Source: Dehalococcoidia bacterium (GTDB taxonomy: Bacteria > Chloroflexota > Dehalococcoidia > UBA2979). From it: a stretch of DNA of 46,129 bases. Below, piece after piece: positions 38,578 through 46,094 of this stretch (the first letter of the stretch is position 1; every line of letters begins with the position of its first letter). A program made the translations under genes and the position numbers. The notes below the pieces were generated by a model that made no database searches, was not told where the DNA came from, and saw only the letters and a program-made list of their open reading frames with translations. Location: assembly GCA_003599735.1 (NCBI GenBank), contig QZJI01000021.1, positions 1-46,129 of the forward strand, written 5' to 3'.

Positions 38578-39575
38578 TGCGCGTGACAGAGGTCGCGCGT
38601 AGTGCGGCGCGGTGGTCGTCCGGCCATCTGTTGGTGCTCGCGACCGTGTTCGCAATCATGCTGGCGGCGCTCGCGGCACTGCCCTCCGTGACACAGGCGG
38701 CAGATGGCGAACGGCTGCTGGTGGCTGACCTGCGCGGTCATGCGCTTCTGATCGTCGATCCGGCACGACCGGATGGCGTGCGGCGCATTGCGTTGCCCGG
38801 CGGGCCGCATGAATTGCTCCGGCTGCCGGACGGGCGAGTGGCCGTCTCCCTGGAACAGTCCGGCATGGTTGCGGTCGTGGACCTCGACACCGGTGCAATG
38901 GAGTCGCTGGCGACGGGCGGGCTGCCTCACGGCCTCGCTCTCCAGCACATGCCCGAGGGCGATCGTCTGTTGGTCACAGACCGTGACCGCGACGCTTTGC
39001 GTCACTTCGTCATCAGTGGAGCCCCTTCGACGTGGCGTGAGGTCGAGTCGACCCGTATGCCCGGCTGGCCCCACGCGGTGGTCGCGCGTGCCGGCGGTGC
39101 GATGGCCGTCGCCCGCGCAAGCGACGCGATGCTCTCTCTGGACGGACTCGATGTTCCGGTCTCGGCGCTTCCAGAGACGGTTGCGCTGTCCCCGGACGGC
39201 GCCTGGATCGCTACGGCGGGAGCGGTCGGAGGCGAGATCCACGTCTTCGGTTGGGATGGCGCTACTCAGATGGACGTGCAGGTGGGCGGGCGTCCGGTCC
39301 GGACAGTGTTCTCACCGGATGGTTCGCTGGTTGCCGCGGCGCTTTCGGCTTCATCGAGCGTGGCGCTGGTGGACCGTGCGGGCGGCGTCCGCACGGTGGC
39401 GGTCGCTGGAACGCCTGACGGGCTCGCTTTCTCACTGGACGGTAGGCGATTGTATGCGGCCGATATGGCTGGTGGCCGCGTCACTGTGGTCGAGGTCGCC
39501 ACCCGGCGGGTGCTTGCTGTGATGTTGGTGGGACGCTCTGCTGGGAGCCTGATGGTGCTCGCGCCCGCCCGCTGA
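38577..39575 (+). CDS. Secreted or membrane-anchored YVTN-type beta-propeller protein
   Basis: The 332-residue protein has an N-terminal hydrophobic segment (about 19-42, ending VTQAADG, a likely signal peptide). It then has repeated propeller blades: RLLVADLRGHALLIVDPARPDGVRRI, GMVAVVDLDTGAMESL, WIATAGAVGGEIHVFGW, LVAAALSASSSVALVD and RRLYAADMAGGRVTVVEVATRRVLAVM. This is the YVTN/NHL-like fold. The ATG overlaps the upstream stop by one base, so it is translated with the DUF2225 protein. Function unknown. Confidence 0.85.
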   Translation: MRVTEVARSAARWSSGHLLVLATVFAIMLAALAALPSVTQAADGERLLVADLRGHALLIVDPARPDGVRRIALPGGPHELLRLPDGRVAVSLEQSGMVAVVDLDTGAMESLATGGLPHGLALQHMPEGDRLLVTDRDRDALRHFVISGAPSTWREVESTRMPGWPHAVVARAGGAMAVARASDAMLSLDGLDVPVSALPETVALSPDGAWIATAGAVGGEIHVFGWDGATQMDVQVGGRPVRTVFSPDGSLVAAALSASSSVALVDRAGGVRTVAVAGTPDGLAFSLDGRRLYAADMAGGRVTVVEVATRRVLAVMLVGRSAGSLMVLAPAR

Positions 39576-39641
39576 GGCGCCCGGTGAGCGTGTGCGACAA
39601 TCGGCACCACTCGTTTCTCCCATGGACGGAGCCACGCGACG

Positions 39642-40052
39642 ATGTCAGTCGAGGGCACTTGCTCGTCAGGCGGCGGGTTTCTGCGGCGCGCCTGCGGCCG
39701 CGACGCGGCTGGGATCTGCGTCTATTGCGCGGAGCCGTTCTGCGCCGTCCACGGGGCGCTTCACCCGGACTATTACGAAGTGTGTCAACGGAAGAACTGT
39801 CTGGCGAAGTTCGCGGACGTGGCGGCGCATCGCCAGTGGCTCGAAGCGCATCTCCCGTCGAACGAGATGTCGATGTGCGCGGAAGACGGCTGTCAGGAGC
39901 GGATGCAGCACTCCTGCGAGCGCTGCCGGCTGCGCTTCTGCGATAAACATCTCGTCGATAAACAGGTCACGGAGCGCCGCTTTGAAGGAGAAGTCCGTGT
40001 CGTACAGATGATGTGCCTGCACTGCGCCGCCCGCCGCACGCTCTGGGACTGA
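39642..40052 (+). CDS. Cys/His-rich hypothetical protein (zinc-binding)
   Basis: The 136-residue product has many paired Cys/His: CVYCAEPFCAVHGALHPDYYEVC near 26-48, then CAEDGC, CERCRLRFCDKHLV and CLHCAARR. The two CxxC...FC..H units are alike, so it appears to contain two B-box/AN1-like zinc modules. No bacterial family recognised with confidence. GGAG lies nine bases before the ATG. It ends 24 bases before the convergent CN-hydrolase gene. Confidence 0.7.
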   Translation: MSVEGTCSSGGGFLRRACGRDAAGICVYCAEPFCAVHGALHPDYYEVCQRKNCLAKFADVAAHRQWLEAHLPSNEMSMCAEDGCQERMQHSCERCRLRFCDKHLVDKQVTERRFEGEVRVVQMMCLHCAARRTLWD

Positions 40053-40076
40053 AATCCGAGGACACGACTTTTCGCG

Positions 40077-41531
40077 CTAGGACAGGCGTGCTGTCGCGAC
40101 CAGCGACTCACCGGCGGGTGTCGCTGCGAGTACGCGGCCTGTGGCGTCGATGACGAACGCGCCCCCGGCTCGGGAGGTCGATCCGGCGGCCACGATGGCC
40201 ACGCTGTCTTCGATCGCGATCGCGCGCGCGGTACCGCCGACGGGCGCCGCGGCATCACCGGCGCACCACACGGCTACACTGGCGCCAGTAGGAGCGGCGA
40301 GGGCGAGCCCTTCCGCGCCGCACAGCATTCCGACCGCGCCAAGCGCGGTATTGACGATGGATGGCGCTTGTTCCCCGGCACGGAACCCGGCGGCGCGTTC
40401 GTCCCGGTCGAGGACGGACTGTCGGTGAGCCGCGAGGACCGCGCCGCCTTCGATTGCGTAGGCCGTTTTATATGTGACGCCGCCGGCGCGTTCGGCCAGC
40501 CCCGCGAAGATGGTGGCGCCGGTCTCCGTGCTCAACGCTTCGAGGAATGGGAGTGTCTCCGTCGCGGTGACGGCGCGCGGCTCGGTGCCCGCAAGATCGG
40601 GCAGCACGACTAACCTCGCGCCGGCGGCGACCGCTGCACGGACGAGGGCACGCAGCCGTTCTATCGAATCCACGGCGGAAGGCAATGGGTCGAAGGCGAC
40701 CGCAGCCACCTGTCCGTGTAGCGGTTCGCTCGTTGTCGCCGCGATGTCGTGCGCGGGCAGCATGGCGAAGTCGAGCACTGGTCCCGGCGCAGCCTCGATG
40801 TCGATCTCGGTCGAAATGATGCCGGGTCCTTCGGCGGGCGCGCGCACGCTCCACTGTCCAGCGGGGTCGAAGATACTGGCGCTGCCAGAGTAGCGCACCA
40901 GGCCGCCCTCGCTTCCTGATTTGCCGCCAGCGATCGCCCATGCGCCCAACAGTGCCGCCCGTGCCGCAAGCAGGTCGGACTCCACGCTGATCTCGTTGCC
41001 GAGGACTCGCCCCGTGTCGCGCGGGGTGGCTGCCGCGATCAGCAATCGGACGCCTGCCAGTCTGTGGACCAGATCACGGCGCGCGAGGTCACGGCCGACG
41101 ATCAAGGCGATCCGCACGCCTTTGATCTCGGCGATGGCGGGCCCGCCGCCACGCGTGAACCACTCCACCGAAGTGGTGTGCTCGCCGGCGTGCGCGAGTT
41201 CCCGGCCGTCCGGCCCGAAGAGCACGAGTTCGTTGCGCAATGCGCCGTCCGCGTCGCGCCGCACAACACCTGCCGCGATCGCGCAGCTGTTGCGCCGGGA
41301 CCGCTCCGCCAGTGCGCTGAACCAGATGTCCTCAGGTGGGAGGGAGAGCGCGGCGACGGCCTCGCGGGAGAGCAGGGCCCACCCCGGGACTGCCGCCTCC
41401 GGTAGCACGAGGAGCGCGTGCCCCTCGATCGATTGGTCGATTTGAGCGAGCAATGCCTCCCACGCGCGGACGTGGTCATTCGCCTCGAATGTCCGAGGTT
41501 GCAGCGCAGCGACGCGGAGAGGGCGAGGCAC
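40077..41531 (-). CDS. Tandem nitrilase-superfamily protein, catalytic residues mostly missing
   Basis: The 484-residue protein contains two carbon-nitrogen hydrolase (nitrilase) folds, about 5-245 and 270-484. Nitrilases need Glu-Lys-Cys. The first half keeps Glu in LVLPEAAVPGW, but the Lys region (ELAHAGEHTT) has no Lys and the Cys position is Gly (IALIVGRDL). The second half has Asp in LVVLPDLAGTEP, HRQSVL at the Lys site, and keeps Cys in VGMLCGAEGL. Neither half has a full triad, so it may be non-catalytic or use different chemistry. Start is ATG 41531. Confidence 0.8.
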   Translation of the reverse strand: MPRPLRVAALQPRTFEANDHVRAWEALLAQIDQSIEGHALLVLPEAAVPGWALLSREAVAALSLPPEDIWFSALAERSRRNSCAIAAGVVRRDADGALRNELVLFGPDGRELAHAGEHTTSVEWFTRGGGPAIAEIKGVRIALIVGRDLARRDLVHRLAGVRLLIAAATPRDTGRVLGNEISVESDLLAARAALLGAWAIAGGKSGSEGGLVRYSGSASIFDPAGQWSVRAPAEGPGIISTEIDIEAAPGPVLDFAMLPAHDIAATTSEPLHGQVAAVAFDPLPSAVDSIERLRALVRAAVAAGARLVVLPDLAGTEPRAVTATETLPFLEALSTETGATIFAGLAERAGGVTYKTAYAIEGGAVLAAHRQSVLDRDERAAGFRAGEQAPSIVNTALGAVGMLCGAEGLALAAPTGASVAVWCAGDAAAPVGGTARAIAIEDSVAIVAAGSTSRAGGAFVIDATGRVLAATPAGESLVATARLS

Positions 41532-41540
41532 AGTCGTGTG

Positions 41541-42293
41541 CTACCCCTGCCGCACGGGGTTGCGCAGCACGCCGACGCCGCCCACCTCGACCTCGCACAC
41601 GTCGCCGTCGACGATCGCGGCGGTCTGGCCGGGTGTGCCGGTGAAGATCAGGTCGCCCGGTTCCAGCGTGACGTATCGGGAGATGTGGGCGATGCATTTT
41701 CGGACGGAGTGAATGAGCAGGCTGGTGTCCGACTCCTGTTGCGCGCGTCCGCTGATCCGGCCGGCGACCGCGATCGCCTCCGGCTTCAGGTCGGTCTCGA
41801 TCCAGGGGCCGACCGCGGTGAAGGTGTCACTGGACTTTGCGCGGAGCCATTGGAGGTCGCTCTTCTGCCAGTCGCGCTCGGAAACATCGTTTCCGGCGGT
41901 GTAGCCGAAGACGTGTGCGTCCACCTCGGCCTCGGTGATCGCGTGCGCCCGGCGACCGATGACGGCCACGACCTCGGCCTCCATGTGGACATTCGCGCTG
42001 TCCGGCGGGAGGACGATCGCTTCCCCTTGCGCGATGAGAGAGGACGGTGCCTTGAGGAATCCCTGCGGCTCCCCTGGCGCCGGGCGCTCGCCAGCGTGGC
42101 TTTTGTAGTTGATGCCGATCGCGACGATTTTCGTCGGCACGGTGGGCACCAGCAGCCGGACCTGAGACAACGGTACGGCACGTCCCATCTCGATCGGCCG
42201 GTCGAAAACATCCCCTTCGAGGAGATGGGCCGTGTCTCCATCGATACGTGCCGTGTAGACGCCGCCTTCAGCCTGCACTCGTGCGATCCGCAT
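41541..42293 (-). CDS. Fumarylacetoacetate hydrolase family protein
   Basis: The 250-residue protein has the FAH fold: KIVAIGINYKSHAGE, GFLKAPSSLIAQGEAIVLPP, HMEAEVVAVIGRRAH (metal-ligand E-x-E), VFGYTAGNDVSERDWQ and DLIFTGTPGQTAAIVDGDVCEVEV. These Mg/Mn enzymes hydrolyse or decarboxylate acylpyruvates and hydroxyhexadienedioates in aromatic breakdown. GGAGG lies eight bases before ATG 42293. It ends nine bases before the nitrilase-like gene on the same strand; a shared pathway is possible. Confidence 0.94.
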   Translation of the reverse strand: MRIARVQAEGGVYTARIDGDTAHLLEGDVFDRPIEMGRAVPLSQVRLLVPTVPTKIVAIGINYKSHAGERPAPGEPQGFLKAPSSLIAQGEAIVLPPDSANVHMEAEVVAVIGRRAHAITEAEVDAHVFGYTAGNDVSERDWQKSDLQWLRAKSSDTFTAVGPWIETDLKPEAIAVAGRISGRAQQESDTSLLIHSVRKCIAHISRYVTLEPGDLIFTGTPGQTAAIVDGDVCEVEVGGVGVLRNPVRQG

Positions 42294-42325
42294 CCGTTGT
42301 CCCTCCGTGCCGCTTCCGCCCGATG

Positions 42326-42874
42326 CTACCGCGCGTGACCCTGCCGCGCGGGCGACGGCACGGGAACGGCTGGCGTCAGGGCGGCGATGGCGCCAGCCAG
42401 AATGCCATCGCACATTGCCCGCACGATCAGCAGGGAAGGGAGGTATTCCTCGACGATACCTTCCCAGGGCGGGAATAGCGGCCGCTCCCAGCACTCCGGG
42501 CTGAGGTTGGCCGCCGCTTCGAGCATCGCGAAGCGTGCGGCATCGATCTCGGAACGGACCGCGGCCCAATCGCCTGCGATGACACCAGTGCTCGGAGTCG
42601 ATGTGCGGGTGGTATCGCCAGCGTTAAGCGAAGCAAAGAACGCGGCGTGCGCACGGTCACGTTCGGCGTGCGCGAGCAACAGGGCACTCAGTGGGCCGGT
42701 GCTATCCCCCCAATTCGCGAACTCCGGGATTGTCAGCATTTGCATGGCTAAGCGGGGATCGCACGCATCGAGAGCATCGATCAATTGGCGGCGGCCGTCT
42801 TGCAGCGCAGTCCATGGGTCGATGCTCTGGAAGAACTTGAAGTTGTCGATGCCGGGGGAACCGTTGTGGGCCAT
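42326..42874 (-). CDS. DinB-like hypothetical protein
   Basis: The 182-residue helical protein (RRQLIDALDACDPRLAMQM, LLLAHAERDRAHAAFFASL, AMLEAAANLSPECWERPLFPPWEGIVEEYLPSLLIV) resembles a DinB/DUF664 four-helix bundle, with 'L.....W..p......w.v.e.L' in the third helix. The three metal His of classical DinB are not clear, so the assignment is weak. The ATG has no ribosome site. TAGAAT at 42882-42887 ends seven bases before it, suggesting a leaderless mRNA. Confidence 0.6.
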   Translation of the reverse strand: MAHNGSPGIDNFKFFQSIDPWTALQDGRRQLIDALDACDPRLAMQMLTIPEFANWGDSTGPLSALLLAHAERDRAHAAFFASLNAGDTTRTSTPSTGVIAGDWAAVRSEIDAARFAMLEAAANLSPECWERPLFPPWEGIVEEYLPSLLIVRAMCDGILAGAIAALTPAVPVPSPARQGHAR

Positions 42875-42881
42875 GGGTGCG

Positions 42882-42887
42882 ATTCTA
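42882..42887 (-). promoter_or_regulatory. -10 box giving a probable leaderless transcript
   Basis: TAGAAT matches the bacterial -10 consensus in five of six bases and stands seven bases from the A of the ATG at 42874, so transcription would begin at the start codon. Confidence 0.45.
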
Positions 42888-43055
42888 CGCAGCGTGTGTC
42901 ATGCGAGCAGGAGTGTGCGATGCGATCGGAAAACCGACCAAGACGCGCGTAGATCGATCACGAGGCCGTGTGATCGATACCGGGTGGACAAAGCGGCGAG
43001 TAGAAGGGCAGGGAAAAGTTGTCAACATTTTTTTCTTGTTTTCCCCGAAAAAATA

Positions 43056-43083
43056 TTGTCAGTACGCACATTCGTGTTAGCAT
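43056..43083 (+). promoter_or_regulatory. Promoter of the histone-H1-like gene
   Basis: TTGTCA (43056-43061) and TAGCAT (43078-43083), 16 bases apart, form a good -35/-10 pair with a TGT extension. An A/T-rich block (43027-43056) upstream could be an UP element. It is the least GC-rich stretch of the window. Confidence 0.65.
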
Positions 43084-43122
43084 TTCGTTCGTCCGGGGCC
43101 TCGTGACGGTGAGGTGTAACTG

Positions 43123-43458
43123 ATGGTCACAGCGAAAAAGCCTGCTGCGAAAAAGCCTGCAGCCAAGAAGCCCGCAGCCAAGAAGCCGGCTGCGAAGAAG
43201 GCGGCTGCGAAGAAGCCGGCGGCGCGCAAGCCCGCCGCGAAGAAGACTGCGGTCAAGAAGACAGCGGCCCGAAAGCCGGCGGCCAAGAAGCCCGCCGTCA
43301 AGAAGGCCGCGGCGAAAAAGCCTGCTGCGAAGAAGCCGGCCGCCAGGAAGGCGGCGGCGAAGAAGCCGGCGGCGCGCAAGCCCGCCGCCAAGAAGCCAGC
43401 CGCCAAGAAGGCGGCGGCGAAGAAGCCGGCGGCGCGCAAGCCCGCCGCCAAGAAGTAA
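43123..43458 (+). CDS. Histone H1-like Lys/Ala/Pro-rich DNA-binding protein
   Basis: The 111-residue product is composed almost entirely of five-residue repeats such as [10 protein letters not shown] and RKPAA, with few Thr/Val changes and no acidic residue. Such tails resemble histone H1, AlgP and chlamydial Hc2, and are expected to bind DNA or condense the nucleoid. There is no globular domain; elsewhere such tails are often attached to HU. GAGG lies eight bases before the ATG. It has its own promoter and a strong terminator, so is probably well expressed. Confidence 0.9.
   Translation: MVTAKKPAAKKPAAKKPAAKKPAAKKAAAKKPAARKPAAKKTAVKKTAARKPAAKKPAVKKAAAKKPAAKKPAARKAAAKKPAARKPAAKKPAAKKAAAKKPAARKPAAKK
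43336..43455 (+). repeat. 60-bp near-perfect tandem duplication within the H1-like gene
   Basis: Bases 43336-43395 and 43396-43455 are almost identical and encode the same 20 residues with small changes. This shows recent growth of the repeat region by duplication in register. Confidence 0.8.
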
Positions 43459-43487
43459 CAAGAACCACTCGAGCCCCCTGGACAACG

Positions 43488-43517
43488 ACACACCCCCGGC
43501 ATTCGCCGGGGGTGTGT
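43488..43517 (+). terminator. Strong terminator after the H1-like gene
   Basis: ACACACCCCCGGC (43488-43500) pairs with GCCGGGGGTGTGT (43505-43517) over thirteen base pairs with an ATTC loop, followed by TCGTCT. Confidence 0.8.
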
Positions 43518-43552
43518 TCGTCTCTGCCGCCTGGCGCAACGGGCCTCGGTGT

Positions 43553-43558
43553 TACGAT
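43553..43558 (+). promoter_or_regulatory. Extended -10 box for the MshC-like ligase gene
   Basis: TGT-TACGAT lies about 70 bases before the start codon. No T-box-like leader fits in the short interval. Confidence 0.4.
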
Positions 43559-43627
43559 CCCGGCTCGCGATCGTGGTGCCCCGCGCGGCCACCGGCCGCT
43601 CTCCGATGACTGCCTGATGAGGTGCGC

Positions 43628-44851
43628 GTGCTTCAGCCGCTCCCGTACGACAACCTGCACCTCTACAACTCGCTCACCCGGCGCGTGGAACGGTTCGCCC
43701 CGCGCGAGGGACGGACGGTGTCGATGTACGTGTGCGGCATTACGCCGTACGACGTCGGCCATCTGGGGCATGCCCTCGTCTACGTCGCGTTCGACACGCT
43801 CCGCCGGTGGTTGGAGTTCAACGCCTACGAGGTGCGCCACGTCCAGAACATCACCGACGTGGACGACGACATGGTCCGCGTCTCGCGGCGCCTCGGCCTG
43901 ACGATCCGCGAGCTGACGGACCAGAACCAACAGATCTACCTGGACGAGATGCGCGCCCTGGATGTCCTGCAGCCGGATGTCTACCCGCGTGTCTCTGAGA
44001 CGATCCCGGAGATTATCGAGACGGTGCAGCGGCTGGTCGCCCGCGGCTTCGCGTACGAAGTCGACGGCTATGTCTTCTTCGACGTCACGCGGACGCCCCA
44101 CTTCGGAGTGCTGGCGGGGTTGAGCGGACAGGCGCTGCTCGACTTCAAGAACGACTCGATGCCGGAAGAGCCGCGGCAGTTGAAGCGGACCCCGCTCGAT
44201 TTCCTGGTGTGGCAGCCGTGTACGGACGAGGGCGCGACGTTCGCCTCGCCGTGGGGGGCGGGACGTCCGGGCTGGCATATCGAGTGCTCGGTGATGGCGT
44301 ACCGGCATCTCGGGGAGCGGATCGACATCCACGGCGGCGGCAAGGACCTGCGTTACCCCCACCATGACTCCGAGATCGTCCAGTCGGAGGCGGCGAGCGG
44401 GCGCGCGCCGTACGCGGCGTTCTGGCTGCACAACGGGACGATGGGCCTCGCCGGGCAAAAAATGTCGAAGTCGCTGGGCAACCTGGTCAAGGTGAGCGAC
44501 CTGCTCGGCGAGGGGCACACCGGCAACGGCATCCGCCTTTCGCTCCTCGCGGTGCGGTGGCGCGACGACCGCGACTTCGACCGCGGCGTGCTGGCGCGCA
44601 GCGAGGAGACGGCGCGGCTGCTTGAACGCGCGGCGGCCGCGCCCGGCGGGCCGCCCGACCGGCTGCGGGTGCAGCCGTACCGGAACGCGTTCCAGGCGGC
44701 GATGGACGACGACCTCGACACGCCAAAGGCGATCGAGGTGCTGGGCGACCTCGCGCGAGCGCTGCTGGAAGGCCGGGTGGCCGGAGAGACGGGCACGGGG
44801 ACGCTGATCGAACTGGCCGGGGTGCTCGGGGTGCGGCTGCGTGCCGAGTAG
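43628..44851 (+). CDS. MshC-like cysteine ligase / short cysteinyl-tRNA synthetase homologue
   Basis: The 407-residue class I synthetase-like protein has MYVCGITPYDVGHLGHALVYVAFD (the HIGH motif in its mycothiol-ligase form), NITDVDDD, PGWHIECSVMAYRHLG, GGGKDLRYPHHDSEI and GQKMSKSLGNLV. CysRS normally has YVCGPTVYD and DVDDKI and is about 460 residues. GITPYD, the missing DDKI, the length near 410 and DDLDTPKAIEVL match MshC, which joins Cys to glucosamine-inositol in mycothiol synthesis. It could instead be a divergent CysRS. GAGG precedes GTG 43628; GTG 43622 is also possible. Confidence 0.8.
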   Translation: MLQPLPYDNLHLYNSLTRRVERFAPREGRTVSMYVCGITPYDVGHLGHALVYVAFDTLRRWLEFNAYEVRHVQNITDVDDDMVRVSRRLGLTIRELTDQNQQIYLDEMRALDVLQPDVYPRVSETIPEIIETVQRLVARGFAYEVDGYVFFDVTRTPHFGVLAGLSGQALLDFKNDSMPEEPRQLKRTPLDFLVWQPCTDEGATFASPWGAGRPGWHIECSVMAYRHLGERIDIHGGGKDLRYPHHDSEIVQSEAASGRAPYAAFWLHNGTMGLAGQKMSKSLGNLVKVSDLLGEGHTGNGIRLSLLAVRWRDDRDFDRGVLARSEETARLLERAAAAPGGPPDRLRVQPYRNAFQAAMDDDLDTPKAIEVLGDLARALLEGRVAGETGTGTLIELAGVLGVRLRAE

Positions 44852-44884
44852 TGCGGGCGATCGTCCGGCCGTAGCCTGTACCGC

Positions 44885-45370
44885 ATGACCCGTGACGCAC
44901 GCCTCGCGCGACTGTCGCGCGACCACCACCACGCGCTGACGCTGGCGCTGCGCATCCAGCGCGAACTTGCGACGGCCGAGCCGCGTGAGGCGTCCGCGCT
45001 TGTGCGCGACGTGCTGCGCTACTGGGATGAGGCGATGACGCCGCACCTGCTGGTGGAGGCGCGCGCGCTGTTGCCGCTGCTGGCGGCGAAGCAGGAGGGC
45101 GGCCTCGCGCTCGCGGGGCGGGCACAGCGGGAGCACCGGGAACTCACCGATCTGGCGGCCGAGGTGCGCAGCTCGAATGTGGCGACGCGGGCGGGGATCC
45201 TCGTGCGGTTCGGCGCGGCGCTCTCGGCGCACATCCGCTGGGAAGAGCGCGAGTTGATGGAGTGGGCGCAGGTGCACCTCACCCCCGCCGACCTCGATGT
45301 GGTGGCGCGTGCGGTGACGGAGTCCCTGCCGGCGCAAGCGGTGCCGTGTCCGGTGCCGCATCTGGCGTAG
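44885..45370 (+). CDS. Hemerythrin HHE-domain protein
   Basis: The 161-residue helical protein has LSRDHHHALTLALRIQREL, WDEAMTPHLLVEARALLPLL, QREHRELTDLAAEV and FGAALSAHIRWEERELMEWA. The spaced His and Glu (H-H, H..E, H, H...EE) match hemerythrin-like di-iron cation-binding domains. Such proteins sense or handle O2, NO or iron stress. There is no strong ribosome site, but ATG 44885 is the natural start. Confidence 0.88.
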   Translation: MTRDARLARLSRDHHHALTLALRIQRELATAEPREASALVRDVLRYWDEAMTPHLLVEARALLPLLAAKQEGGLALAGRAQREHRELTDLAAEVRSSNVATRAGILVRFGAALSAHIRWEERELMEWAQVHLTPADLDVVARAVTESLPAQAVPCPVPHLA

Positions 45371-45497
45371 GCGGAACCCGTCACGGTCTCGCAGATACGA
45401 CCAACGTCCCGGCCCCGGCGGGCTCAGCGGCCCTTTCTCCGATCCTCCTCGCGGCCGCACGATGCCCGGACGGGCAGGTCGTCAGGAGGTCAGGACG

Positions 45498-46094
45498 ATG
45501 GAACGGCTGAACCTGCGGAAGGACTGGGCGGCTGTGTACACGGCGCGGAAGAAGCCGGACCTGATCGAGGTGCCGGCGCGCCATGCGATCGCGATCGCCG
45601 AGACGCGTCCACCGGGGGCCGAGACGATGGGGCCGATCTTCGCGACGTTGTATCCGGTCGCGTATACGTTGAAGTTCGCGATCCGGGCCGAGCGTTCCGT
45701 GGACTATCCCGTCCTGCCGCCTGAGGCCGTGTTCCGTGTCGCCGATTTCCAGAAGGACGAAGGCTGGCGCTGGACGGCGGCGATCGCGGTCCCGGACGTC
45801 GTCGACGCCGCGGCGGTGCGTCGGGCGATCAAGGCGGTCCGCGAGCGACATCCGGAGACGCCGCTCCTCGACCGGGTGAGGCTGGTGGCGCTGTCAGCCG
45901 GGACGCAGGCCCGCATCATGCACGTCGGCGCGTACGACGCGGAGCAGCCGACGGTCGACCGCCTGCGGGCGTTCGTGCGGGAGGCGGGCTACCGGCCCGG
46001 ACGCAGCCACATCGAGGTCTACCTGAGCGATCCGGCCCGGGTGTCGCCGGAGCGCACTCGGACGGTGATCCGTGTGCCGGTGACGAGCCGGTGA
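45498..46094 (+). CDS. GyrI-like small-molecule-binding domain protein
   Basis: The 198-residue protein starts MERLNLRKDWAAVYTARKKPDLIEVPARHAIAIAE, with GPIFATLYPVAYTLKFAIR and AGTQARIMHVGAYDAEQPTVDRLRAFVREAGYRP, ending HIEVYLSDPARVSPERTRTVIRVPV. This is the stand-alone GyrI-like (SHS2 repeat) family, where LRKDWK.LY and GPYDEEP.T are typical. Members bind or hydrolyse hydrophobic ligands. GGAGG lies eight bases before the ATG. Confidence 0.92.
   Translation: MERLNLRKDWAAVYTARKKPDLIEVPARHAIAIAETRPPGAETMGPIFATLYPVAYTLKFAIRAERSVDYPVLPPEAVFRVADFQKDEGWRWTAAIAVPDVVDAAAVRRAIKAVRERHPETPLLDRVRLVALSAGTQARIMHVGAYDAEQPTVDRLRAFVREAGYRPGRSHIEVYLSDPARVSPERTRTVIRVPVTSR

Noticed and set aside
43298-45460. 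Minus-strand open frame of about 720 codons opposite the H1-like, MshC-like and hemerythrin genes
   Set aside because: It has no recognisable domain and lies opposite well-supported genes and a terminator.
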